DNA from: JBBDMC01 sp963775235 | Lineage (GTDB): Bacteria; Pseudomonadota; Alphaproteobacteria; Rhizobiales; Kaistiaceae | Length of the DNA: 64,000 nt | NCBI GenBank assembly: GCA_963775235.1 | Contig: CAVZHY010000006.1 | Span: forward strand, 248,001-312,000 | Direction of reading: 5' to 3' | In this document: piece by piece, positions 54,769 through 62,762 of the stretch | Numbering within the stretch: position 1 is the stretch's first letter | Layout of the letters: every line of letters begins with the position of its first letter | Notes under the pieces: model-generated | Database searches by the model: none | What the model was told of the DNA's origin: nothing | What the model saw: the letters and a program-made list of their open reading frames with translations, nothing else | Program-made: the position numbers and the translations under genes

Positions 54769-57204
54769 ATGACAACTGAAAAACCGGGCGCGATCCAGCC
54801 AACGGACGGCAACGGCGGTAACCTTTACCCGGTGCTGCCGCTGCGCGACATCGTCGTTTTTCCGCACATGATCGTGCCGCTGTTCGTTGGACGTGAGAAG
54901 TCTATTCGCGCGCTCGAGGAAGTGATGCGCGCAGATAAGCAGATTCTCCTGGCGACGCAGCAGAATCCGTCCGAGGATGAGCCGAAGCCGGAAACCATTT
55001 TCGACGTCGGCACTCTCGCCTCGGTGCTGCAACTGTTGAAGCTGCCCGACGGCACGGTGAAAGTGCTGGTCGAGGGCGTAACGCGCGCCAACATCGAACA
55101 CTATACCGATAACGAAGCCTACTATGAGGCAAAGGCCTCCAAGGTACCCGACGTCGTTGGTGACGAGGTCGAGGCGGAGGCCTTGGCTCGCTCGGTGATG
55201 GCCGAGTTCGAGAACTACGTGAAGCTCAACAAGAAGATCTCACCGGAGGTCGTGGGGGCGGTCAACCACATCGACGATTATTCCAAAATCGCCGACACGG
55301 TTGCCTCACACCTGGCGATCAAAATTCCGGACAAGCAGGCGATCCTGGCGCTGCCAACGGTAGTTGCGCGGCTGGAGCGCGTGCTGGGGCAGATGGAGAG
55401 CGAAATCTCCGTCCTTCAGGTGGAGAAGCGTATTCGTTCGCGGGTCAAACGCCAGATGGAGAAGACCCAGCGGGAGTACTACCTGAATGAGCAGATGAAG
55501 GCGATCCAGAAGGAGCTCGGCGACACCGAGGACGGACGCGACGAACTGCAGGAACTGGAAGAGAAGATCGCCAAGACGCGTCTCAGCAAGGAGGCGCGTG
55601 AAAAGGCGACCAACGAGCTTAAGAAGCTCCGCCAGATGAGCCCGATGTCCGCTGAAGCCACGGTGGTGAGGAACTACCTGGACTGGCTGCTCGGCATCCC
55701 GTGGGGCAAGAAGTCGAAGGTCAAGAACGATCTCAACTATGCCCAGAGTGTGCTGGACGCGGACCACTACGGGCTCGAGAAGGTCAAGGACCGTATCGTC
55801 GAGTACCTGGCGGTCCAGAGCCGCTCGAACAAGCTGAGGGGACCGATCCTCTGTCTGGTCGGGCCGCCCGGCGTCGGCAAGACTTCACTTGGGAAATCGA
55901 TCGCCAAGGCGACCGGCCGCGAATTCGTGCGCATGTCGCTCGGCGGCGTGCGTGACGAGGCCGAGATCCGTGGTCACCGGCGCACGTACATTGGCTCGAT
56001 GCCCGGCAAGGTCATCCAGTCGATGCGAAAGGCGAAGAAGGTGAATCCGCTCTTCTTGCTCGACGAGGTCGACAAGATCGGCATGGATTTCCGTGGCGAT
56101 CCGTCATCGGCGCTGCTTGAGGTGCTGGACCCGGAGCAGAATTCCAGCTTCAACGACCATTACCTCGAGGTCGACTACGATCTGTCGAACGTGTTGTTCA
56201 TCACCACTGCGAATACGCTCAATATTCCGCCGGCGCTGATGGATCGCATGGAGATCATCCGGATAGCGGGTTACACCGAAGACGAGAAGATCGAGATCGC
56301 CCGGCGGCATCTGATCCCGAAGATCCTCAAGGAGCATGCGCTGCAGTCGAAAGAATTCACGATTGACGACGAAGCACTGAAGACGGTGATCCGCCGCTAT
56401 ACACGTGAAGCGGGCGTGCGGAACCTTGAGCGGGAATTGGCGACCTTGGCGCGCAAGAGCGTCAAGGAGCTGATCCTGTCGAAGAAGAAGGCGGTCAAGG
56501 TCAACACCAAGGTCGTCGAGGAATTCCTGGGTGTGCCGCGCTATCGTTATGGCGAGGCGGAACTTGAGGACCTGGTCGGAGTGGTCACCGGTCTGGCGTG
56601 GACCGAGGTCGGCGGCGAGCTGCTGACGATCGAGGGCGTCATGATGCCGGGCAAGGGCCGCATGACGGTTACCGGCAATCTTCGCGACGTCATGAAGGAG
56701 TCGATCTCCGCGGCGGCTTCGTACGTGCGCAGCCGTGCGATCGATTTCGGCATCGAACCGCCATTGTTTGACCAACGGGACATCCACGTCCACGTGCCGG
56801 AAGGCGCCACCCCGAAGGATGGTCCGTCGGCCGGCGTAGCGATGGTGGCGGCGATCGTGTCGGTGATGACCGGCATTCCGGTCCGGAAGGACGTGGCGAT
56901 GACCGGCGAGATCACCCTCAGGGGGCGGGTGCTGCCGATCGGCGGCCTCAAGGAGAAGCTCCTGGCGGCGCTCAGGGGTGGCGTCAAGACGGTGCTCATC
57001 CCGGAGGACAATGCCAAAGACCTGGCTGAAATCCCCGACAACGTGAAGAGCGGCCTGGAGATTGTGCCGGTGGCGCGGATGGACGAGGTGCTTAAGCACG
57101 CTCTCGTCCGCCTGCCGGAGCCGATCGAATGGGACGAGGCCAAAATGCCCGCGACACCCGTGGTTGCCGAGGATGACGCTCCGGCTGCGCTGATTTCTCA
57201 CTAA
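54769..57204 (+). CDS. lon: Lon ATP-dependent protease
   Basis: 811 residues, normal LonA length. The N-terminal substrate domain (LYPVLPLRDIVVFPHMIVPLFVGREKS) is followed by a coiled coil. The AAA+ domain has Walker A GPPGVGKTSLGKS near residue 365 and LFLLDEVDKIG. The protease domain carries the catalytic Ser in PKDGPSAGVAM near residue 685 and Lys in GLKEKLLAALRGG near 727. Last of the tig-clpP-clpX-lon run, with a strong terminator after it. Confidence 0.98.
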   Translation: MTTEKPGAIQPTDGNGGNLYPVLPLRDIVVFPHMIVPLFVGREKSIRALEEVMRADKQILLATQQNPSEDEPKPETIFDVGTLASVLQLLKLPDGTVKVLVEGVTRANIEHYTDNEAYYEAKASKVPDVVGDEVEAEALARSVMAEFENYVKLNKKISPEVVGAVNHIDDYSKIADTVASHLAIKIPDKQAILALPTVVARLERVLGQMESEISVLQVEKRIRSRVKRQMEKTQREYYLNEQMKAIQKELGDTEDGRDELQELEEKIAKTRLSKEAREKATNELKKLRQMSPMSAEATVVRNYLDWLLGIPWGKKSKVKNDLNYAQSVLDADHYGLEKVKDRIVEYLAVQSRSNKLRGPILCLVGPPGVGKTSLGKSIAKATGREFVRMSLGGVRDEAEIRGHRRTYIGSMPGKVIQSMRKAKKVNPLFLLDEVDKIGMDFRGDPSSALLEVLDPEQNSSFNDHYLEVDYDLSNVLFITTANTLNIPPALMDRMEIIRIAGYTEDEKIEIARRHLIPKILKEHALQSKEFTIDDEALKTVIRRYTREAGVRNLERELATLARKSVKELILSKKKAVKVNTKVVEEFLGVPRYRYGEAELEDLVGVVTGLAWTEVGGELLTIEGVMMPGKGRMTVTGNLRDVMKESISAAASYVRSRAIDFGIEPPLFDQRDIHVHVPEGATPKDGPSAGVAMVAAIVSVMTGIPVRKDVAMTGEITLRGRVLPIGGLKEKLLAALRGGVKTVLIPEDNAKDLAEIPDNVKSGLEIVPVARMDEVLKHALVRLPEPIEWDEAKMPATPVVAEDDAPAALISH

Positions 57205-57227
57205 CGCGTTGAAATGAAAAGGATAAT

Positions 57228-57256
57228 GGCGCCCGCCTCTTGGCGGGCGCCTTCGT
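57228..57256 (+). terminator. Rho-independent terminator after lon
   Basis: A perfect 10-base stem, GGCGCCCGCC (57228-57237) and GGCGGGCGCC (57242-57251), with loop TCTT, is followed by TTCGTT. It lies 24 bases past the lon stop. Confidence 0.85.
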
Positions 57257-57396
57257 TACCGACAGGCCTCAATTCTCATCAAAGTCGCGGGAATCCGCCG
57301 TTTTTGCTTGCCAGCGGCGGGATTTCGCACGACTGTCCCGCGTGAAGTCGGGGGCACGATTCGCTTTCGGCTCTGATCCGGGAAAGGGATGTCCTC

Positions 57397-57672
57397 ATGA
57401 ACAAAAATGATCTCATCGCGTCCGTCGCCGAGCGCACCGGCTTGTCCAAGGCCGGTGCCGGACAAGCGGTCGACGCGACGTTCGATGCCATCACCGACGC
57501 CCTGAAATCGGGCCAGGAGGTGAAGGTCATCGGCTTCGGGAATTTCGCAGTCGCCAAGCGCGCTGCCAGCATGGGCCGCAATCCTCGTACGGGCGAGGCG
57601 ATCAAAATCGCCGCATCGAAGACGCCCAAGTTCAAAGCCGGCAAGGGTCTCAAAGACGCCGTCAACCGCTGA
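57397..57672 (+). CDS. hup: DNA-binding protein HU
   Basis: 91 residues, the standard HU length. MNKNDLIASVAERTGLSKAGAG starts the helical dimer core. VKVIGFGNFAVAKRAASMGRNPRTGEAIKIAASKTPKFKAGKGLKDAV includes the DNA-binding arm with GRNPRTGE. Follows lon as in most proteobacteria, with its own terminator downstream. Confidence 0.97.
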   Translation: MNKNDLIASVAERTGLSKAGAGQAVDATFDAITDALKSGQEVKVIGFGNFAVAKRAASMGRNPRTGEAIKIAASKTPKFKAGKGLKDAVNR

Positions 57673-57697
57673 GCCGTCGCCGCGATCCGGCGTTTCT

Positions 57698-57732
57698 CGA
57701 GCCCCGTGCTCCGGCGCGGGGCTCGGTTCGTC
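57698..57732 (+). terminator. Rho-independent terminator after hup
   Basis: CGAGCCCCG at 57698-57706 pairs with CGGGGCTCG at 57717-57725, followed by GTTCGTCTT. It starts 25 bases after the hup stop. Confidence 0.75.
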
Positions 57733-57789
57733 TTCATAGGCACCGGCCGGCTTTGCCGGTACTGTGCAATTCCTGTAGGTGAAGCCTCA

Positions 57790-58560
57790 TTGATCGTCCG
57801 CGCCGCGGACGTTCCCAAAGCGGGTCTGCGCGTGCTTTCCGAAACCTTCGCCCGCCAGGGCGAGTGGCTTTTTCGCCGCCGCGGCTGGCTGCCCATTCTG
57901 CTTGCTCCGATCCTGGCGGACGCCATGCTCGGCAACGGCAACCCGGATGCGCTGGCTGACGGCCCTCGAAATGTTGTGTGCGCCGTCATCGCTCTGGCCG
58001 GCATCGGCATCCGCGCGTACACGACCGGGCACGCCTCACGCGGCACCTCCGGTGGCAACACTCGGGAGCAGATCGCGACATCGTTGAATGTCACCGGCAC
58101 GTATTCGGTCGTGCGGCATCCGCTTTACCTCGGCAATTGCCTGATGTGGCTCGCGGTGGCGCTGTTCACCCAGAACTTAGTGGCAGTGGCGCTGATTCTG
58201 TTGGTCTTTTGGCTGTACTATGAGCGCATCATGATGGCCGAGGAAGCCTTCCTGCTCGGTCGTTTCGGCGACGCTTACCGCGCTTGGGCGGCGAAGACGC
58301 CTGCGTTCCTGCCGAAGCTGCGCTTGTGGGTCCCCGCTGCCACGCCGTTCGATTGGCGTAATGCCGTTCGCCGGGAATACTCAGGGATCTACTGGCTGAT
58401 CCTCATCGTCTCCGTGCTCCAATTTGCCCGAGACTCGCTGAGTGCAGGACGACCGGTGTTTGCGCCGGGCTGGCTGGCCTTGCTCGCGATCAGTACCGCA
58501 CTTGCCGTGGTCATCATGGTCCTTCGGCGAACGACCGATCTCATAGGTCGGCGGCGGTGA
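57790..58560 (+). CDS. Isoprenylcysteine/phospholipid methyltransferase-like membrane protein
   Basis: About 256 residues from a TTG at 57790, chosen because AGGTGAAG lies just upstream and the earlier sequence overlaps the hup terminator. Several membrane helices (LPILLAPILADAML, VVCAVIALAGIGIRAY, LMWLAVALFTQNLVAVALILLVFWLYY). The SAM-binding signature of ICMT/PEMT-type enzymes is present: TSGGNTREQI..TGTYSVVRHPLYLGNCL followed by an acidic pair EEAFLLGRFGDAYRAW. Probably modifies a lipid or isoprenoid thiol in the membrane. Exact substrate unknown. Confidence 0.75.
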   Translation: MIVRAADVPKAGLRVLSETFARQGEWLFRRRGWLPILLAPILADAMLGNGNPDALADGPRNVVCAVIALAGIGIRAYTTGHASRGTSGGNTREQIATSLNVTGTYSVVRHPLYLGNCLMWLAVALFTQNLVAVALILLVFWLYYERIMMAEEAFLLGRFGDAYRAWAAKTPAFLPKLRLWVPAATPFDWRNAVRREYSGIYWLILIVSVLQFARDSLSAGRPVFAPGWLALLAISTALAVVIMVLRRTTDLIGRRR

Positions 58561-58636
58561 TACACCAACGAATGTTGTCTCGCTGGCTAGTCTCGGTTAT
58601 CGATCGGGAGTGGGGGCCGGATTGAATGGGCACGTT

Positions 58637-58712
58637 GGGCGGTTAGCTCAGCTGGTAGAGCGCCACGTTTACACCGTGGAAGTCGGGAGTTCGAGCCTCT
58701 CACCGCCCACCA
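58637..58712 (+). tRNA. tRNA-Val (TAC)
   Basis: 76 bases with encoded CCA. The acceptor GGGCGGT pairs with ACCGCCC. The anticodon stem CCACG/CGTGG encloses TTTACAC with anticodon TAC. The T loop is TTCGAGC. Confidence 0.96.
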
Positions 58713-58797
58713 ACTGTGTCACGACCCCGATCCTTGACTTGCCGGGGGCGCTCGCTTAACTCACCGCTGCCACGCGCGGATTGCTCGCAGGCGCCGT

Positions 58798-58874
58798 GGG
58801 GGCGTAGCTCAGTTGGTTAGAGCGCTGGCCTGTCACGCCAGAGGTCGCGGGTTCGAGTCCCGTCGCTCCCGCCA
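58798..58874 (+). tRNA. tRNA-Asp (GTC)
   Basis: 77 bases with encoded CCA and G discriminator. The acceptor GGGGGCG pairs with CGCTCCC (one G-U pair). The anticodon stem CTGGC/GCCAG encloses CTGTCAC with anticodon GTC. It pairs with tRNA-Val 85 bases upstream; this Val-Asp pair before nuoA is a common alphaproteobacterial arrangement. Confidence 0.97.
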
Positions 58875-59098
58875 GTGGCTCTCTCCAGACGCGAGCCAAT
58901 TCAGGAAAAGCCGGGCAAGGGCGCTTGCCAAGAGGGGGCCGCTTGGCTAACCCCGATGCCGTCGCTGACCTTGGAGTCCAAGCTTCGCGCCGATTTTTCG
59001 GCATGTCGGAGGGGCTTGCAGAGTGCCGGCCTTGCCGTCACATTGCGTCGCAATAAGCAGTGGGCGGACGAGCCTCGTAAGAAAGCTTGGAGGACGAT

Positions 59099-59464
59099 GT
59101 GGAGGACCTGCTGAGCGCTTATCTGCCGGTCGTGGTGTTCATTGCGATCGCGGCGGTCGTAGGTCTGGGGTTGCTCGTGGCGCCGTTCATGGTCGCCTAC
59201 AAGAGCCCCGATCCGGAGAAATTGTCGGCGTACGAATGCGGGTTCAATGCTTTTGACGACGCGCGCATGAAATTTGACATTCGCTTCTATCTGGTCGCGC
59301 TGCTGTTCATCATTTTCGATCTGGAGGTCGCCTTCCTCTTCCCGTGGGCCGTCTCGTTCGGCCATCTCGGTTGGTATGGGTTCTGGTCGATGATGGTGTT
59401 CCTCGCCGTGTTGACTGTCGGTTACATCTACGAGTGGCGCAAGGGAGCGCTCGAATGGGATTGA
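59099..59464 (+). CDS. nuoA: NADH-quinone oxidoreductase subunit A
   Basis: Membrane subunit of complex I, 121 residues from the GTG at 59099, which has GGAGG five bases upstream and gives the usual length. Three helices, with the conserved loop SAYECGFNAFDDARMKFDIRFYLVALLFIIFDLE partly visible between helices one and two. Its 3' end overlaps nuoB by 10 bases. First gene of the nuo operon. Confidence 0.95.
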   Translation: MEDLLSAYLPVVVFIAIAAVVGLGLLVAPFMVAYKSPDPEKLSAYECGFNAFDDARMKFDIRFYLVALLFIIFDLEVAFLFPWAVSFGHLGWYGFWSMMVFLAVLTVGYIYEWRKGALEWD

Positions 59465-60012
59465 CCACGGCAGACCATTCGCTGGTCGGTGCAGGTCGTC
59501 GGCCCCTCGCACGGGCAGACGACCCATTTTTCCTCGAGGTCAACAATGACCTCGCGGACAAGGGCTTTCTCGTCACAACTGCTGACGACCTGATCAACTG
59601 GGCACGAACCGGGTCCCTGATGTGGATGACCTTTGGGCTCGCCTGTTGCGCTGTTGAAATGATGCAGATGTCGATGCCGAGATACGACTGCGAGCGGTTC
59701 GGCTTCGCGCCCCGCGCCAGCCCGCGCCAGTCGGACGTCATGATCGTGGCGGGCACCCTGACCAACAAGATGGCGCCGGCGCTGCGCAAAGTCTACGACC
59801 AGATGCCCGAGCCGCGCTATGTTATCTCGATGGGCTCGTGCGCCAACGGCGGCGGCTACTACCACTACTCGTATTCCGTCGTGCGCGGCTGTGACCGCGT
59901 CGTCCCGGTCGATATCTACGTGCCCGGGTGTCCGCCGACAGCAGAGGCGCTGCTCTACGGCGTTCTCCTGTTGCAGAAGAAGATTCGTCGGACGGGAACG
60001 ATCGAACGTTGA
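59455..60012 (+). CDS. nuoB: NADH-quinone oxidoreductase subunit B
   Basis: Peripheral-arm subunit carrying Fe-S cluster N2, 185 residues from the ATG at 59455. The cluster Cys are in GLACCAVEMM, GSCANGGGYYHYSYS and VPGCPPTAEAL. The stop overlaps the nuoC TTG start by 4 bases. Confidence 0.96.
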   Translation: MGLTTADHSLVGAGRRPLARADDPFFLEVNNDLADKGFLVTTADDLINWARTGSLMWMTFGLACCAVEMMQMSMPRYDCERFGFAPRASPRQSDVMIVAGTLTNKMAPALRKVYDQMPEPRYVISMGSCANGGGYYHYSYSVVRGCDRVVPVDIYVPGCPPTAEALLYGVLLLQKKIRRTGTIER

Positions 60013-60650
60013 CCGGTAAGGGGTCATCTGCTTTGGACGAGACACTGACGGAGCTCGGCGAGTTCATCGCAGCCGCACAGGCGGGTACGGTCGGCGAGTG
60101 GCATGTCGCCTTCGGCGAGCTGACGGTGACGGTGGCCGCAGACGCGCTGATCGCGTTCATTCGCTTCCTGCGCGACGAGCCGCGCCTGGCCTTCATCAAT
60201 CTGACCGACGTGTGCGGGGTCGATTGGCCGGAGCGCGAAAGGCGTTTCGACGTCGTTTATCATCTGCTCAGCCCTCAGCAGAACATCCGTATCCGGGTGA
60301 AGCTGATGACAGACGAGGTGACGCCGGTTCCGTCGCTCACGACGGTGTTTCCGGGCGCCGAGTGGTTTGAGCGCGAGGCGTACGATCTGTATGGAATCCT
60401 GTTCGCCGGGCATCCGGATCTGCGGCGCATTCTCACCGACTATGGCTTCGAGGGCCACCCGCTCCGCAAGGATTTTCCGCTCACCGGATTTGTCGAGGTC
60501 CGTTACGACGACCAGCAGAAGCGCGTCGTGTATGAGCCGGTGCGGCTTGCCCAGGAGTTCCGCGACTTCGATTTTCTGTCTCCCTGGGAAGGGACCGAGT
60601 ACGCGCTGCCCGGAGACGAGAAGGCCAGGGGTGAGAAGGGCGCGGCGTGA
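60009..60650 (+). CDS. nuoC: NADH-quinone oxidoreductase subunit C
   Basis: About 213 residues. The start is a TTG at 60009 in a TTGA overlap with nuoB; a TTG at 60033 is possible. Family blocks: FINLTDVCGVDWPER, FDVVYHLLSP and FPGAEWFEREAYDLYGILFAGHPDLRRILTDYGFEGHPLRKDFPL in part. Separate from nuoD, not fused. GTGA overlap with nuoD. Confidence 0.94.
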   Translation: MTGKGSSALDETLTELGEFIAAAQAGTVGEWHVAFGELTVTVAADALIAFIRFLRDEPRLAFINLTDVCGVDWPERERRFDVVYHLLSPQQNIRIRVKLMTDEVTPVPSLTTVFPGAEWFEREAYDLYGILFAGHPDLRRILTDYGFEGHPLRKDFPLTGFVEVRYDDQQKRVVYEPVRLAQEFRDFDFLSPWEGTEYALPGDEKARGEKGAA

Positions 60651-61837
60651 GCGAGACCGACCTCCGCACGTTCAATATCAACTTCGGGCCGGTGCATCCG
60701 GCGGCGCACGGTGTCTTGCGGCTTGTGCTGGAGCTTGACGGCGAGGTGATCGAGCGGGTCGATCCGCACATCGGGCTTCTGCATCGTGGCACCGAGAAGC
60801 TGATCGAGCACAAGACCTACCTGCAAGCGATCCCTTATTTCGATCGCCTCGACTACGTCGCGCCGATGAATCAGGAGCACGCGTTTGCGCTGGCAGTGGA
60901 GAAACTCACTGGCATTGAAGTGCCGCGCCGTGGCCAGCTCATTCGGGTTCTCTATTGCGAGATCGGTCGGCTGCTGAATCATCTCCTCAACGTCACAACA
61001 CATGCGCTCGATGTCGGCGCGCTCACTCCACCGTTGTGGGGTTTCGAGGAGCGCGAGAAGCTGATGATCTTCTATGAGCGCGCCTCGGGCGCGCGCATGC
61101 ACGCCGCGTACTTCCGTCCAGGCGGCGTTCATGAAGACCTGCCGCAAAAGCTCATCGACGACATTGGTGACTTTTGCGACCCATTTCTGAAGGTCGTCGA
61201 CGACATTGCCACGCTGCTTTCGGACAATCGGATATTCAAGCAGCGCAACGTCGACATCGGCGTCGTCAGCCTCGAAGACGCTTGGCGAATGGGATTCTCC
61301 GGGGTCATGGTGCGGGGCTCTGGTGCCGCCTGGGACTTGCGCAAGGCGCAGCCATATGAGTGTTACGACGAACTCGAGTTTGACATTCCGGTCGGCAAGC
61401 ACGGTGACTGCTTCGACCGCTATCTGATCCGGATGGAGGAAATGCGCCAATCTGTGCGCATCATGAAACAGTGCATCGAACTTCTGAATTCGGAAAGCGG
61501 GAGGGGACCGGTCGTTTCAACCGACGGCAAATTCGTGCCGCCGCGGCGCGCTGAAATGAAACGGTCGATGGAGGCGCTTATCCATCACTTCAAGCTGTAC
61601 ACCGAGGGATATCACGTGCCGGCTGGCGAAGTATACGCTGCGGTCGAGGCGCCGAAGGGCGAGTTCGGCGTCTACCTTGTGGCCGACGGGACAAACAAGC
61701 CGTATCGGTGCAAGATTCGGGCCCCGGGCTTCGCGCACCTCAGCGGCATAGACCATCTGACGCGGGGACACATGCTGGCGGATGTCACGGCCGTCCTGGG
61801 GTCGCTCGACATAGTTTTCGGGGAAGTGGACCGCTGA
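60647..61837 (+). CDS. nuoD: NADH-quinone oxidoreductase subunit D
   Basis: 49-kDa-type quinone-site subunit, 396 residues from the GTG at 60647. NFGPVHPAAHGVLRL near residue 10 holds the quinone-site His, and LLHRGTEKLIEHKTYLQA, MNQEHAFALAVEKL and the C-terminal DIVFGEVDR are all standard. One-base overlap with nuoE. Confidence 0.97.
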   Translation: MSETDLRTFNINFGPVHPAAHGVLRLVLELDGEVIERVDPHIGLLHRGTEKLIEHKTYLQAIPYFDRLDYVAPMNQEHAFALAVEKLTGIEVPRRGQLIRVLYCEIGRLLNHLLNVTTHALDVGALTPPLWGFEEREKLMIFYERASGARMHAAYFRPGGVHEDLPQKLIDDIGDFCDPFLKVVDDIATLLSDNRIFKQRNVDIGVVSLEDAWRMGFSGVMVRGSGAAWDLRKAQPYECYDELEFDIPVGKHGDCFDRYLIRMEEMRQSVRIMKQCIELLNSESGRGPVVSTDGKFVPPRRAEMKRSMEALIHHFKLYTEGYHVPAGEVYAAVEAPKGEFGVYLVADGTNKPYRCKIRAPGFAHLSGIDHLTRGHMLADVTAVLGSLDIVFGEVDR

Positions 61838-62757
61838 TGGTCACGCGTCTCCTCCCCGAGAACCAGCCGGAAAGCTTTGCGTTCACGCCTGCCAACGTGG
61901 CCTGGGCAAGGCATGAAATCGCCAAATATCCACCGGGGCGACAGGCATCGGCGGTCCTGTCGCTCTTGTGGCGGGCGCAGGAACAGGAGGGCTGGGTCAG
62001 CGAACCCGCGATTCGCGCGGTTGCTGAAATGCTGGACATGGCGACAATTCGCGTTCTTGAGGTGGCGACCTTTTACACAATGTTTCATCTCAGGCCGGTG
62101 GGCAGCGTTGCGCACGTTCAGGTGTGCGGGACCACGCCATGCTGGCTTCGGGGCGCCAACGATCTGAAGGCGATTTGCCGCCAGCGCATTGGGGCGGCGG
62201 AGGTGACGACCGCCGACGGCCGTTTCTCGTGGGAGGAAGTGGAGTGCCTCGGGGCGTGCGTGAACGCACCGATGGTACAGGTCGGGGCCGATACGTATGA
62301 AGACCTTACGGCTGCAAGCTTCGAAAAGCTCCTCGATGACCTGGCTGACGGCCGGCCGGTCAGACCGGGGCCGCAGATCGACCGGCAATTTGCCGCACCG
62401 AGAGGTGGGCCAACCACGCTGATCGGCAATGGCAGGCAAAGGCGGTCGGCTGCCCCAGCCAAATCTGCTTCCGCCGCACCTGCGGTTGTGGCCGTCGCGA
62501 GTGCTGTTTCCGATGCCGACCGGCCGCCGGCCGTGGATGCACCCAGGGGTGGCAAGGCCGATGACCTCAAACGCATCAAAGGCATCGGTCCGAAAATCGA
62601 AGGAATGTTGCACGATCTCGGCGTGTTTCACTACGATCAGATCGCGGCCTGGTCGGACGCGACCGTGGCCTGGGTTGACGAGCACCTCAGCTTCAAGGGC
62701 CGTATCGCCCGAGAGCAGTGGATAGCCCAGGCCAAATCTTTGGCGAAGAAGGATTAA
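61837..62757 (+). CDS. nuoE: NADH-quinone oxidoreductase subunit E with C-terminal helix-hairpin-helix extension
   Basis: 306 residues, longer than the roughly 160-170 of enterobacterial NuoE. The thioredoxin-like 2Fe-2S domain (about 1-175) has the four Cys in VCGTTPCW and ECLGACVNAPM. An Ala/Pro-rich linker leads to DDLKRIKGIGPKIEGMLHDLG and VAWVDEHLSFKGRIAREQWIAQA, a helix-hairpin-helix-type module seen on NuoE of alphaproteobacteria. The ATG at 61837 overlaps the nuoD stop. Confidence 0.94.
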   Translation: MVTRLLPENQPESFAFTPANVAWARHEIAKYPPGRQASAVLSLLWRAQEQEGWVSEPAIRAVAEMLDMATIRVLEVATFYTMFHLRPVGSVAHVQVCGTTPCWLRGANDLKAICRQRIGAAEVTTADGRFSWEEVECLGACVNAPMVQVGADTYEDLTAASFEKLLDDLADGRPVRPGPQIDRQFAAPRGGPTTLIGNGRQRRSAAPAKSASAAPAVVAVASAVSDADRPPAVDAPRGGKADDLKRIKGIGPKIEGMLHDLGVFHYDQIAAWSDATVAWVDEHLSFKGRIAREQWIAQAKSLAKKD

Positions 62758-62762
62758 TTCCT